Assembly (NCBI GenBank): GCA_021199145.1
Contig: JAJQIP010000171.1
Span: forward strand, 1-13,429
Source: Porphyromonadaceae bacterium
GTDB taxonomy: Bacteria > Bacteroidota > Bacteroidia > Bacteroidales > UBA11471
DNA: 13,429 nucleotides
Reading direction: 5' to 3'
Shown here: positions 1 through 7,490 of the stretch, one piece after another
Numbering within the stretch: position 1 is the stretch's first letter
Layout: each line of letters starts with the position of its first letter
Made by a program: the position numbers and the translations under genes
Notes under the pieces: generated by a model
The model's database searches: none
Seen by the model: the letters and a program-made list of their open reading frames with translations, nothing else
What the model was told of the DNA's origin: nothing

Positions 1-1362
1 GTGTATAAAGGGACTGTCAACTCGGCCGAAGAGGTGACGGCCACTTTGAAGGCCGCCAACAACGAACCGCATTGCATCGGGGTCATTACCTGGATGCACA
101 CCTTCTCTCCCGCAAAAATGTGGATTCACGGTCTGCAGGAACTCCGCAAACCGCTTCTCCACCTTCACACACAGTTCAACAAGGAAATTCCCTGGGAAAC
201 GATGGACATGGATTTCATGAACCTCAACCAGTCGGCCCACGGAGATCGGGAATTCGGCCACATGGTCACCCGGATGCGCAAAAACCGCAAAGTAGTCGTT
301 GGCCATTGGCAAGACCCGAACACCCAGGCGAAAATCGCCGTATGGATGCGGGTAGCCGCCGCTTGGGCCGATGCCCAGGGAATGCGGATTATCCGGTTTG
401 GTGACCAGATGAACAACGTAGCTGTGACCGACGGGGATAAAGTGGCGGCCGAAATGCAGTTGGGCTACCATGTCGACTACTATCCCATCGCCGAATTGGT
501 CGCCGTACAGGAAAAGGTCTCCGATGCCGAAGTTGAAGCTCTCATAGCCGAATACGAAAAACTGTACGACTTCGCCCCCAACTGCAAAGAGGGGGGAAAA
601 GACCGTCGTCAGGTCTATTTTGCCGCCAAAGAGGAGATTGCCCTGCGCCGCTTCCTCGAAGAGAAAGGGGCAAAAGCCTTCACGACCAACTTCGACGACT
701 TGGCCGGTATAGACCAACTCCCCGGATTGGCTTGCCAACGTCTGATGGCCGAAGGGTACGGCTTCGGAGCTGAAGGGGACTGGAAAACGGCGGCCCTCTT
801 CCGCACTATGTGGTTCATGGGTCAAGGACTTCCCCGTGGCTGTTCCTTCCTCGAAGACTATACCCTCAACTTTGCCGGAGAGAAGAGTGCCATCCTGCAG
901 GCCCATATGCTGGAAGTCTGTCCCCTCATCGCCGAACATACACCGAAACTGGAGGTTCATCCTCTCGGCATCGGTGGGAAGAACGATCCTGCCCGGCTGG
1001 TCTTCACCTCCAAACAGGGAGTGGGCGTAGCCGCTACCATCGTGGATTTGGGCAACCGCTTCCGATTGATTGTCAACGAAGTGGAATGTATCAAGTCCAA
1101 AAAGCTACCCAAACTCCCCGTCGCTTCCGCCCTGTGGATTCCGCAGCCGAATTTTGAAATTGGTGCGGCCGCCTGGATTCTTGCCGGCGGTACCCACCAC
1201 ACGTCGTTCTCCTATGACCTAACAACCGAATACCTCGAAGACTATGCCGATATAGCCGGCATCGAACTGGTTGTCATCAATAAGGAGACATCCCTGCCGC
1301 AATTCAAGAAAGAATTACGGTTCAACGAGGTCTACTATCTGTTGAACAAAGCCCTCTGCTAA
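1..1362 (+). CDS. araA: L-arabinose isomerase, 5'-truncated by window edge
   Basis: Interconverts L-arabinose and L-ribulose in the cytoplasm, the first step of arabinose use; the family is metal-dependent (Mn2+). The frame is open from base 1. Against E. coli AraA (500 aa, recalled), about 48-50 N-terminal residues lie outside the window, so the first codon (GTG) is probably internal. Clear family signatures are HTFSPAKMW (visible residues 33-41), HTQFN (56-60), DMDFMNLNQSAHG (69-81), GHWQD (101-105), VAVTDGDKVAAE (140-151) and GGTHHTSFS (396-404). The catalytic/metal residues of the E. coli enzyme (E306, E333, H350, H450) correspond to E258 in GAEGDWKT, E285 in FLEDY, H302 in AHMLEV and the HH pair at 399-400, so the enzyme looks intact and active. 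The stop (TAA) is 11 bases before araB, which indicates co-transcription. Identification is very secure. Confidence 0.97.
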   Translation: MYKGTVNSAEEVTATLKAANNEPHCIGVITWMHTFSPAKMWIHGLQELRKPLLHLHTQFNKEIPWETMDMDFMNLNQSAHGDREFGHMVTRMRKNRKVVVGHWQDPNTQAKIAVWMRVAAAWADAQGMRIIRFGDQMNNVAVTDGDKVAAEMQLGYHVDYYPIAELVAVQEKVSDAEVEALIAEYEKLYDFAPNCKEGGKDRRQVYFAAKEEIALRRFLEEKGAKAFTTNFDDLAGIDQLPGLACQRLMAEGYGFGAEGDWKTAALFRTMWFMGQGLPRGCSFLEDYTLNFAGEKSAILQAHMLEVCPLIAEHTPKLEVHPLGIGGKNDPARLVFTSKQGVGVAATIVDLGNRFRLIVNEVECIKSKKLPKLPVASALWIPQPNFEIGAAAWILAGGTHHTSFSYDLTTEYLEDYADIAGIELVVINKETSLPQFKKELRFNEVYYLLNKALC

Positions 1363-1373
1363 ACCCTACGGTC

Positions 1374-3044
1374 ATGGATCAATATGTCATAGGCGTTGAC
1401 TACGGCAGCGATTCCGCCCGAGCCATTGTAGTCCATGCGGCCACAGGCCGGCAAATCGCCTCTTCGGTCAAATACTACCCCCGTTGGAAAGCCGGGAAAT
1501 ATTGCGACCCGGCCCGCAACCAGTACCGCCAACATCCGCTCGACTATATCGAGGTGTTGGAAGCTTCGGTACGTGAAGCGTTGGCCGCCTGTCCGGCCGG
1601 TACGGCACAGCAAGTGGTAGGAATCGCTTTCGATACCACCGGCAGCACTCCCGTTTTCACCGATGAGACCGGCACACCGTTGGCCCTCCTGCCCGAATTT
1701 GCGGAGAATCCCAACGCCATGTTTGTTCTCTGGAAAGATCACACGGCCACAAAAGAGGCGGCAGAAATCAATGACCTTTGCCACCGTTGGCACACCGATT
1801 ACACCGCTTACGAAGGGGGCATCTACTCTTCGGAGTGGTTTTGGGCCAAGGCATTGCACATTTTGCGGGAAGATTCGCAAATCCGGACCAAAGCCTACTC
1901 CCTTGTCGAACATTGCGAATGGATGCCGGCCCTCCTCACCGGGGTCAGGCGAAGTAGCGACATTGTACGTAGCCGTTGCGCTTGCGGTCACAAAGCCATG
2001 TGGCACGAGAGTTGGGGTGGACTGCCCGAAGAGGCCTTCCTCATCGCCCTCGACCCCCTGTTGGCCGGATTCCGCAACCGCCTGTTCGAGCAAACTTCCA
2101 CGGCCGACCGTCCTGTAGGCACCCTTACCCCGGCCTGGGCCGAACGGTTGGGATTGTCTACCGATGTTGTTGTGGCCGGAGGAGCCTTCGACTGCCACAT
2201 GGGAGCCGTAGGAGCGCATATCACCCCCCACACCTTCGTCCGGGTCATCGGTACCTCCACCTGCGATGTGATGGTAACCCCCTACTCAGAGATAGGGGAC
2301 AAACTCATCCGGGGTATTTGCGGACAGGTTGACGGCTCTGTCATTCCCGGCATGATAGGACTCGAAGCGGGACAATCGGGATTCGGAGATGTCTATGCCT
2401 GGTTCAAGCAACTGTTGGAATATCCCCTGCGGAAAATTCTCTCCCAATCCACCCTTCTTGACGAAGAGAGCAAGCAGCGGCTTTTGGAGGAGACGGCCGA
2501 CCGCATTCTCCCCACCCTCACCGCCGAGGCCGAGAAGTTGCCGCTCTCCGAAGAAAATCTTATCGCCACCGATTGGATAAACGGCCGCCGTACCCCCGAT
2601 GCCAACCAACTGCTCAAAGGCACTATCACCGGTCTGAGCCTGGGCAGCGATGCCCCCCGGATTTTCCGGGCATTGGTCGAAGCGACCGCTTTCGGTTCAA
2701 AAGCCATTGTGGAGCGTTTCCGCAGTGAAGGGATACGCATCGACAGCGTTATCGGCATCGGTGGCATTGCCTTGAAATCCCCCTTTGTCATGCAAACCCT
2801 CAGCGATGTCCTCGATATGCCCATACACGTCTGCAACACCGACCAAGCCTGCGCTTTGGGAGCAGCCATGTTCGCCGCCACAGCCGCCGGGATATACCCG
2901 ACCATCGAGAAAGCGCAAGAGGCCATGGATCCTGGCTTTGCCGCCGAATACCGGCCTCAGGCAAAAAATGGGGCGGAATACCAAAAACTATACCGGAAAT
3001 ATTGTAATTTAGGAGCCTTTACAGAAAAAGAGCTCTTTCGTTAA
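1374..3044 (+). CDS. araB: L-ribulokinase
   Basis: Phosphorylates L-ribulose to L-ribulose-5-phosphate with ATP, the second step of arabinose catabolism. The 556-aa length is normal for AraB. It is an FGGY-family sugar kinase. The N-terminal actin-like domain opens with VIGVDYGSDSARA (residues 5-17), followed by GIAFDTTGSTPV (83-94). The probable catalytic base is D273 in AGGAFDCHMGAVG (268-280), by analogy with the conserved Asp of FGGY kinases. The C-terminal domain has the nucleotide-binding GTSTCDVM (293-300), GLEAGQSGFGD (329-339) and the FGGY signature GIGGIALKSPFVMQTLSDV (461-479), then ACALGAAMFAA (492-502). Start ATG 1374 is chosen because it gives the complete N-terminal phosphate loop and sits 11 bases after araA. 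No Shine-Dalgarno site is visible, as is common in Bacteroidota. L-ribulokinase is favoured over xylulokinase because of the FDTTGSTP/GAFDCHMGAVG wording and the araA neighbour. Confidence 0.96.
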   Translation: MDQYVIGVDYGSDSARAIVVHAATGRQIASSVKYYPRWKAGKYCDPARNQYRQHPLDYIEVLEASVREALAACPAGTAQQVVGIAFDTTGSTPVFTDETGTPLALLPEFAENPNAMFVLWKDHTATKEAAEINDLCHRWHTDYTAYEGGIYSSEWFWAKALHILREDSQIRTKAYSLVEHCEWMPALLTGVRRSSDIVRSRCACGHKAMWHESWGGLPEEAFLIALDPLLAGFRNRLFEQTSTADRPVGTLTPAWAERLGLSTDVVVAGGAFDCHMGAVGAHITPHTFVRVIGTSTCDVMVTPYSEIGDKLIRGICGQVDGSVIPGMIGLEAGQSGFGDVYAWFKQLLEYPLRKILSQSTLLDEESKQRLLEETADRILPTLTAEAEKLPLSEENLIATDWINGRRTPDANQLLKGTITGLSLGSDAPRIFRALVEATAFGSKAIVERFRSEGIRIDSVIGIGGIALKSPFVMQTLSDVLDMPIHVCNTDQACALGAAMFAATAAGIYPTIEKAQEAMDPGFAAEYRPQAKNGAEYQKLYRKYCNLGAFTEKELFR

Positions 3045-3070
3045 GTCAAAAACAGTAAAACAGATAACCG

Positions 3071-5083
3071 ATGGACAATAAAGTAACAAACCGTGCCGCC
3101 GACAATGTCCGCATTTTGGCGGCATCCATGGTAGAAAAAGCCAACTCCGGCCATCCCGGTGGAGCCATGGGAGGAGCCGATTTCATCAATATCCTCTTTT
3201 CGGAATATTTGGTCTACGACCCCGAAAATCCCTATTGGGAGGGACGTGACCGCTTCTTCCTCGATCCGGGACATATGTCCCCCATGCTCTATTCCGTATT
3301 GGCCCTTACGGGGAAATTCACCATGGAGGAGTTGAGCCTCTTCCGCCAATGGGGAAGCCCCACTCCGGGACATCCCGAATTGAACGTGGCCCGAGGGATT
3401 GAAAACACCTCTGGTCCGTTGGGACAGGGACACACTTATGCCGTGGGGGCCGCCATAGCCGCCAAATTCCTACAGGCCCGTCTGGGAAAAGAGGTTATGG
3501 GACAGACCATCTACACCTACATCTCCGACGGTGGGGTACAAGAGGAGATTTCCCAAGGGACCGGTCGTCTGGCAGGTCACCTGGGACTCGACAACCTCAT
3601 TATGTTCTACGACTCCAACAACATCCAGCTCTCCACCACCACAAGTGCCGTGACGAGTGAGGATGTGGCCCAAAAATATGAGGCATGGAAATGGAAAGTA
3701 CTGACCATCAACGGAAATGACCCGGATGCCATCCGCTCGGCCCTCAATACGGCCCAAAAAGTAAAGGGGCAACCAACTCTCATCATCGGGAAGACCATTA
3801 TGGGCAAAGGGGCCCGTAAAGCCGATGGCAGTAGCTACGAAAACAACTGCGCCACCCACGGTGCCCCCTTGGGCGGAGATGCCTATCTCAATACAGTGAA
3901 AAATCTGGGCGGAGATGTAGAGCATCCTTTCCAAATCTTCCCCGAAGTCAAAGAACTCTATGCCCGCCGGACCGAAGAGTTGAAGAAAATCGTAGCCGTC
4001 CGCTATGCGGCCAAAGCTGCCTGGTCCAAAGCCAACCCCGAAGCGGCCGCCAAACTGGAGGCCTGGTTCTCGGGCAAAGTCCCGACGGTGAATTGGGGTG
4101 CCATCGAACAAAAAGCCGGATCGGCCACTCGGGCAGCCTCCTCTACCGTCTTGGGAGCCTTGGCCCTGCAGGTTGAGAATATGGTCGTTGCTTCGGCCGA
4201 CCTCTCTAACAGCGACAAGACCGACGGTTTCTTGAAAAAGACCCACGCCTTTACCCGGAACGACTTCTCCGGAGCCTTCCTGCAAGCCGGCGTTTCGGAG
4301 TTGACCATGGCCTGCTGCTGCATCGGCATGGCCCTGCACGGCGGAGTGATTCCCGCTTGCGCCACCTTCTTCGTCTTCTCCGACTACATGAAACCTGCCG
4401 CCCGTATGGCTGCCCTCATGGAGGTCCCGGTAAAATTCATCTGGACCCACGATGCCTTTCGGGTCGGGGAGGATGGCCCAACCCACGAACCGGTCGAACA
4501 AGAGGCCCAAATACGATTACTCGAAAAGCTCAAAAACCACAAGGGGCATAACTCAATGTTGGTACTGCGTCCGGCCGATGCCGAAGAGACCACCGTCGCC
4601 TGGCGGTTGGCCTTGGAGAACACGAGCACCCCGACGGCCCTCATCTTCTCCCGGCAGAACATCGCTAATCTTCCCGCAGGGAACGATTACAGCCAAGTGG
4701 CCAAAGGGGCCTATATCGTCGCCGGCTCGGAAGCCGACCCCGATGTCGTGTTGGTCGCTTCGGGTTCGGAAGTCTCCACCCTTGTGGCAGGAGCCGAAAA
4801 ACTTCGGGCCGAAGGGATTAAAGTACGGATTGTCTCCGCTCCCTCCGAAGGACTTTTCCGCTCTCAGAAAAAGGACTATCAGGAGAGCATAATTCCCCAA
4901 GGGGTGAAGGTCTTCGGCCTCACGGCCGGGCTGCCTGTCACCCTCGAAGGACTGGTTGGGGCAAACGGCAAAGTCTTCGGATTGGAATCGTTCGGCTATT
5001 CCGCCCCCTACAAAGTTCTCGACGAAAAGTTAGGATTCACGGCCCAGAATGTCTACGAACAGGTAAAAGCCCTGCTCGCTTGA
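3071..5083 (+). CDS. tkt: transketolase
   Basis: A thiamine-diphosphate enzyme that moves two-carbon ketol units between pentose, triose and hexose phosphates in the non-oxidative pentose phosphate pathway. The full length of 670 aa matches the family. The N-terminal TPP domain has SGHPGGAMG (26-34, H28), PGHMSPMLY (66-74, H69), GPLGQGHTYAVG (115-126) and the cofactor/Mg region SDGGVQEE...DSNNIQ (152-186). The pyrimidine domain has the catalytic Glu at E410 in GVSELTM (equivalent to E. coli E411) and H472 in GEDGPTHEPVEQ (466-477). The C-terminal domain has VASGSEVSTL (562-571) and SFGYSAP (640-646). The canonical GDG of the TPP motif reads SDG here, as I recall for Bacteroides-type enzymes. 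It starts 26 bases after araB and ends 2 bases before a hairpin, so it is the last gene of the ara operon. Linkage to araAB suggests arabinose-responsive expression (inference). Confidence 0.96.
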   Translation: MDNKVTNRAADNVRILAASMVEKANSGHPGGAMGGADFINILFSEYLVYDPENPYWEGRDRFFLDPGHMSPMLYSVLALTGKFTMEELSLFRQWGSPTPGHPELNVARGIENTSGPLGQGHTYAVGAAIAAKFLQARLGKEVMGQTIYTYISDGGVQEEISQGTGRLAGHLGLDNLIMFYDSNNIQLSTTTSAVTSEDVAQKYEAWKWKVLTINGNDPDAIRSALNTAQKVKGQPTLIIGKTIMGKGARKADGSSYENNCATHGAPLGGDAYLNTVKNLGGDVEHPFQIFPEVKELYARRTEELKKIVAVRYAAKAAWSKANPEAAAKLEAWFSGKVPTVNWGAIEQKAGSATRAASSTVLGALALQVENMVVASADLSNSDKTDGFLKKTHAFTRNDFSGAFLQAGVSELTMACCCIGMALHGGVIPACATFFVFSDYMKPAARMAALMEVPVKFIWTHDAFRVGEDGPTHEPVEQEAQIRLLEKLKNHKGHNSMLVLRPADAEETTVAWRLALENTSTPTALIFSRQNIANLPAGNDYSQVAKGAYIVAGSEADPDVVLVASGSEVSTLVAGAEKLRAEGIKVRIVSAPSEGLFRSQKKDYQESIIPQGVKVFGLTAGLPVTLEGLVGANGKVFGLESFGYSAPYKVLDEKLGFTAQNVYEQVKALLA

Positions 5084-5085
5084 CC

Positions 5086-5105
5086 TTTTGCGGAAATCCG
5101 CAAAA
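5086..5105. repeat. perfect inverted repeat just after tkt
   Basis: TTTTGCGG and CCGCAAAA form an 8-bp perfect stem around AAAT, 2 bases after the tkt stop. It lacks a following T-tract on the + strand, so by itself it is not a classical intrinsic terminator. It could help 3'-end stability or act together with the larger hairpin 12 bases downstream. Confidence 0.55.
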
Positions 5106-5117
5106 AACTATCTCTCC

Positions 5118-5160
5118 AGAATCCCACCAGGCGTTGTCCGGTGGGATTCTTTCACTCTAT
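5118..5160 (+). terminator. rho-independent terminator of the araA-araB-tkt operon
   Basis: AGAATCCCACC (5118-5128) pairs perfectly with GGTGGGATTCT (5140-5150), an 11-bp stem with an 11-base loop. It is followed by a T-rich stretch (TTCACTCTATTTTTTCT, 5151-5167). It lies 34 bases after the tkt stop and upstream of the next promoter, so it should insulate the two units. Confidence 0.85.
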
Positions 5161-5196
5161 TTTTTCTAACTCCGTTCAAACCAATCTCTTTTTTTG

Positions 5197-5204
5197 TATC
5201 TTTG
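5197..5204 (+). promoter_or_regulatory. Bacteroidota-type promoter (-7 TATCTTTG) for the three-gene 5246-7464 unit
   Basis: TATCTTTG fits the TAnnTTTG -7 consensus of Bacteroidota primary-sigma promoters. It lies after the tkt terminator and 41 bases before the ATG at 5246, giving a predicted start of transcription near 5209-5212 and a leader of about 35 bases. The -33 element (TTG/TTTG expected near 5172-5178) is weak; a T-rich tract precedes the box. The rest of the 162-base gap from 5084 holds only the two hairpins. Confidence 0.65.
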
Positions 5205-5245
5205 TCTCGAAGGATTATCCTCAAACCGTATCAAAATACCGCACT

Positions 5246-5668
5246 ATGAAAATCGAAACCTTAGACGGGACCTCTTCCCGATTGTACAAACTTGTTGCTC
5301 CGTTGGTCATGCGTGCGGACGTACTCCGTCAAAACAACAACTATCCCTACAAAACCTCCGACCGCTACGAGTGGCTGGTCGCCCTCGACGACAAAGGGAA
5401 AAACGTACAAGGCTTTTTCCCGGTGGAGGAGAAAAAAGGCGGCTACTATTATCTCAACAACTACTACGTTCCCGCCCAAGAAGAGGAGGCGTTATTGTCC
5501 GCCTTCATCGACAAAATCTTGGAAGATTACGCCCCTCAAAAACCTCTGGTTGCGATTGCCTTTGCCCGCCATGCACAACTGTTCCAAGAAAAGGGCTTTA
5601 CCGTAGAACGGGAGTGGAAACTGTACGTGAAACTGAAACATGCAAAGGTCGATGGAAAAGCGTCGTAA
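5246..5668 (+). CDS. small GNAT-like protein, first gene of the IbrA/IbrB-like unit
   Basis: 140 aa, function not established. The frame is open from 5141, but ATG 5246 is chosen: 5141 lies inside the terminator stem and upstream of the predicted promoter, and the segment 5141-5245 translates to unconvincing sequence. Visible features are SRLYKLVAPLVM (11-22), RQNNNYPYKTS (28-38), WLVALDDKGKNVQGFFPVEE (43-62), YYLNNYYVP (68-76), a helix at 80-95, LVAIAFARHAQLFQEKGF (101-118) and a closing WKLYVKL (124-130). The order (beta-strand with GFxPVE, then NNYYV, helix, then AxxxHxxLFxxxGF) resembles a GNAT N-acyltransferase. The acetyl-CoA loop (Q/RxxGxG/A) is not recognisable after NNYYVPAQEEE, so catalysis is doubtful and an accessory or binding role is possible. 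Its end overlaps the next gene, implying translational coupling. The GNAT assignment is inference. Confidence 0.8.
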   Translation: MKIETLDGTSSRLYKLVAPLVMRADVLRQNNNYPYKTSDRYEWLVALDDKGKNVQGFFPVEEKKGGYYYLNNYYVPAQEEEALLSAFIDKILEDYAPQKPLVAIAFARHAQLFQEKGFTVEREWKLYVKLKHAKVDGKAS

Positions 5669-6953
5669 CGTATATGAAGCGACCCTATCCCGGCTGGACA
5701 AGATTTTCTCTGACTTCGACAACATATACGTCTCTTTCTCCGGAGGGAAAGATAGCGGTGTGTTGCTGAACCTCTGCATCAATTACATTCGTCAGCATAA
5801 GTTGAAACGCCGCATAGGGGTTTTCCACATGGACTACGAAGTGCAGTATTCCGCCACCCTGCAGTATGTTGAACAGGTCTTTTCCCGGAATACCGATATC
5901 CTCGACATCTACCGGGTATGCGTCCCCTTCAAGGTACCTACCTGTACCTCGATGTATCAGAACTATTGGCGGCCGTGGAACGAAAAGGAGAAAAACCTTT
6001 GGGTACGGGAGATGCCTCGGTCGGCCTTCCGGAAAGAGGATTTCGACTTCTTCAGCGAAGAGGACTGGGACTATGATTTCCAGATGAAGTTCTCGGAGTG
6101 GATACACCGTTACAAGAGAGCCCGACGCACCTGCTGCCTGGTCGGAATCCGTACCCAGGAGAGTTTCAACCGGTGGCGCACCATCCACAGCGACAAAAAC
6201 TACTGTTGCTACCAACGGCTCAAATGGACCCGCAAAATCACCGACAATGTCTACAACGCCTATCCCATTTACGATTGGCGTACCACAGATGTCTGGGTGG
6301 CCAACGGCCGGTTCAAGTGGGACTACAACCACCTCTACGACCTCTATTACCAGGCCGGAGTAAAGCTGGAGAAGCAACGGGTGGCCAGCCCCTTCATCTC
6401 CGCCGCCATTCCCAGCCTGCAGCTCTACCGAGTCATTGACCCGCAAATGTGGGGACGCATGATTAATCGAGTCAATGGTGTGAACTTCGCCAACCTGTAC
6501 GGCAGTACAGGGGCCATGGGCTGGTACACCATCAAGTGTCCCCCCCACATGACCTGGGAGAAGTATATGCACTTTCTCCTGAACACCCTGCCCGAAGATA
6601 TCAAAAAAAACTACCTTGAGAAGTTACGGGTGAGCATCGAGTTCTGGCGGAACCGAGGAGGAGTGCTCTCCGACAACACTATCGAAAAACTGAGGAAAAT
6701 GGGGATACAGATTGCCGTCGGAGAGACGACCAACTACAAGACCACCAAAAAACCGGTGCGCATGGAGTACTTAGACGACATCGACATCGAGGAGTTCAGG
6801 GAGTTACCTACTTTCAAACGGATGTGTATCTGTATCCTCAAAAACGACCACTCGTGCAAATATATGGGGTTCGCCCCGACAAAAGTCGAACGGGAGCGGC
6901 GCGACCGCATCATGGAAAAATACAAGAAACTCTATGAGGAAGATGGACAATAG
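5652..6953 (+). CDS. PAPS reductase-family PP-loop protein, DUF3440 (IbrA-like)
   Basis: A PP-loop ATP pyrophosphatase of the PAPS-reductase-like superfamily with a DUF3440 C-terminal region. Numbering here is from the alternative ATG at 5640 (437 aa); starting at 5652 gives 433 aa beginning MEKRRN. The PP-loop is VSFSGGKDSGVLL (31-43), followed by FHMDYEVQY (62-70), a second substrate-side motif GIRTQES (169-175) and YPIYDWRTTDVW (208-219). The C-terminal CICILKNDHSCKYMGFAPTK (396-415) is the part I recognise as DUF3440. Cysteines at 94, 102, 165/166, 189/190, 300, 396/398 and 406 could hold a metal or carry sulfur. IbrA of E. coli, partner of IbrB in activating eib genes, is the best-known relative. 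True PAPS reduction is unlikely, given the divergent C-terminus and the absence of sulfate-assimilation neighbours. It overlaps the upstream gene by 17 bases (29 from 5640) and the downstream gene by 11-20. Confidence 0.9.
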   Translation: MEKRRNVYEATLSRLDKIFSDFDNIYVSFSGGKDSGVLLNLCINYIRQHKLKRRIGVFHMDYEVQYSATLQYVEQVFSRNTDILDIYRVCVPFKVPTCTSMYQNYWRPWNEKEKNLWVREMPRSAFRKEDFDFFSEEDWDYDFQMKFSEWIHRYKRARRTCCLVGIRTQESFNRWRTIHSDKNYCCYQRLKWTRKITDNVYNAYPIYDWRTTDVWVANGRFKWDYNHLYDLYYQAGVKLEKQRVASPFISAAIPSLQLYRVIDPQMWGRMINRVNGVNFANLYGSTGAMGWYTIKCPPHMTWEKYMHFLLNTLPEDIKKNYLEKLRVSIEFWRNRGGVLSDNTIEKLRKMGIQIAVGETTNYKTTKKPVRMEYLDDIDIEEFRELPTFKRMCICILKNDHSCKYMGFAPTKVERERRDRIMEKYKKLYEEDGQ

Positions 6954-7464
6954 TGAAAGCCGGTACAAAAGCCCCGTGTACAAAGTGATGGCCATACCGG
7001 TCGACAAAGTGGTGGCGAATGCCTACAACCCCAATGTGGTGGCTCCGCCCGAGATGAAACTGCTCGAAATATCGATTTGGGAAGACGGCTATACAATGCC
7101 CTGCGTATGCTATTATATCAAGGACAAAGACCTCTACGAACTGGTCGACGGCTATCACCGCTACATGGTGATGAAGACCTCCCGACGTATCTACGAACGG
7201 GAACACGGCCTTCTGCCTGTGGTGGTCATCGAGAAAGACCTCTCCAACCGCATGGCCTCCACCATACGCCACAATCGGGCGAGAGGGACCCACAATGTCG
7301 AACTAATGAGTGAGATTGTCTCGGAACTGACCCAGGCGGGAATGTCCGACCGTTGGATAGAGCGCAATATCGGGATGGACAAAGATGAATTATTGCGGCT
7401 GAAACAGATTACCGGCCTGGCCGAACTCTTTGCCAACAAAGATTTCTCGTTGGCCGACGAGTGA
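6943..7464 (+). CDS. ParB/sulfiredoxin-like nuclease-domain protein (IbrB-like)
   Basis: A 173-aa protein when started at ATG 6943 (MDNSES), which is preceded by the purine-rich GAGGAAG; the in-frame ATG at 6934 adds three residues. The ParB N-terminal-like domain is recognised from IPVDKVVANAYNPN (21-34, numbering from 6934), the helix after PPEMKLLEISI, a strand MPCVCYYIKDK (55-65) and the family's key motif VDGYHRYMVMK (71-81). RHNRARGTH (112-120) follows. The C-terminal part (123-162, ELMSEIVSEL to LKQITGL) is helical and could form a helix-turn-helix as in ParB. It is too small for a chromosome-partition ParB and no parA is nearby. The tight overlap with the DUF3440 gene matches the known IbrA-IbrB pairing. 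In E. coli that pair acts as an activator of eib genes; the molecular activity is unsettled. Whether this copy regulates, modifies or cuts nucleic acid cannot be read from sequence. Confidence 0.88.
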   Translation: MDNSESRYKSPVYKVMAIPVDKVVANAYNPNVVAPPEMKLLEISIWEDGYTMPCVCYYIKDKDLYELVDGYHRYMVMKTSRRIYEREHGLLPVVVIEKDLSNRMASTIRHNRARGTHNVELMSEIVSELTQAGMSDRWIERNIGMDKDELLRLKQITGLAELFANKDFSLADE

Positions 7465-7490
7465 TTTGATTTTTCCCTTGCTTCTCTCCC

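Noticed and set aside
1359..2231. 290-codon minus-strand frame opposite araB
   Set aside because: Shadow of araB with no recognisable motif; araB itself is intact with all FGGY signatures.
3470..4510. 346-codon open frame on the minus strand opposite tkt
   Set aside because: It lies wholly opposite a complete, motif-intact transketolase. Its translation is low-complexity and Gly/Asp/His-rich with no domain, as expected from the reverse complement of a G+C-rich coding strand.
5141..5245. Upstream start for the 140-aa GNAT-like protein
   Set aside because: It would begin inside the terminator stem and before the predicted promoter. ATG 5246 fits the promoter and gives a normal N-terminus.
5685..6572. 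295-codon minus-strand frame opposite the DUF3440 gene
   Set aside because: Shadow; its translation has no family resemblance, while the + strand frame has the PP-loop and C-terminal DUF3440 motif.
6943..7464. Chromosome- or plasmid-partition ParB
   Set aside because: It is too short, has no parA neighbour and no parS-like site was noticed; overlap with a DUF3440 gene fits the IbrB-type protein instead.
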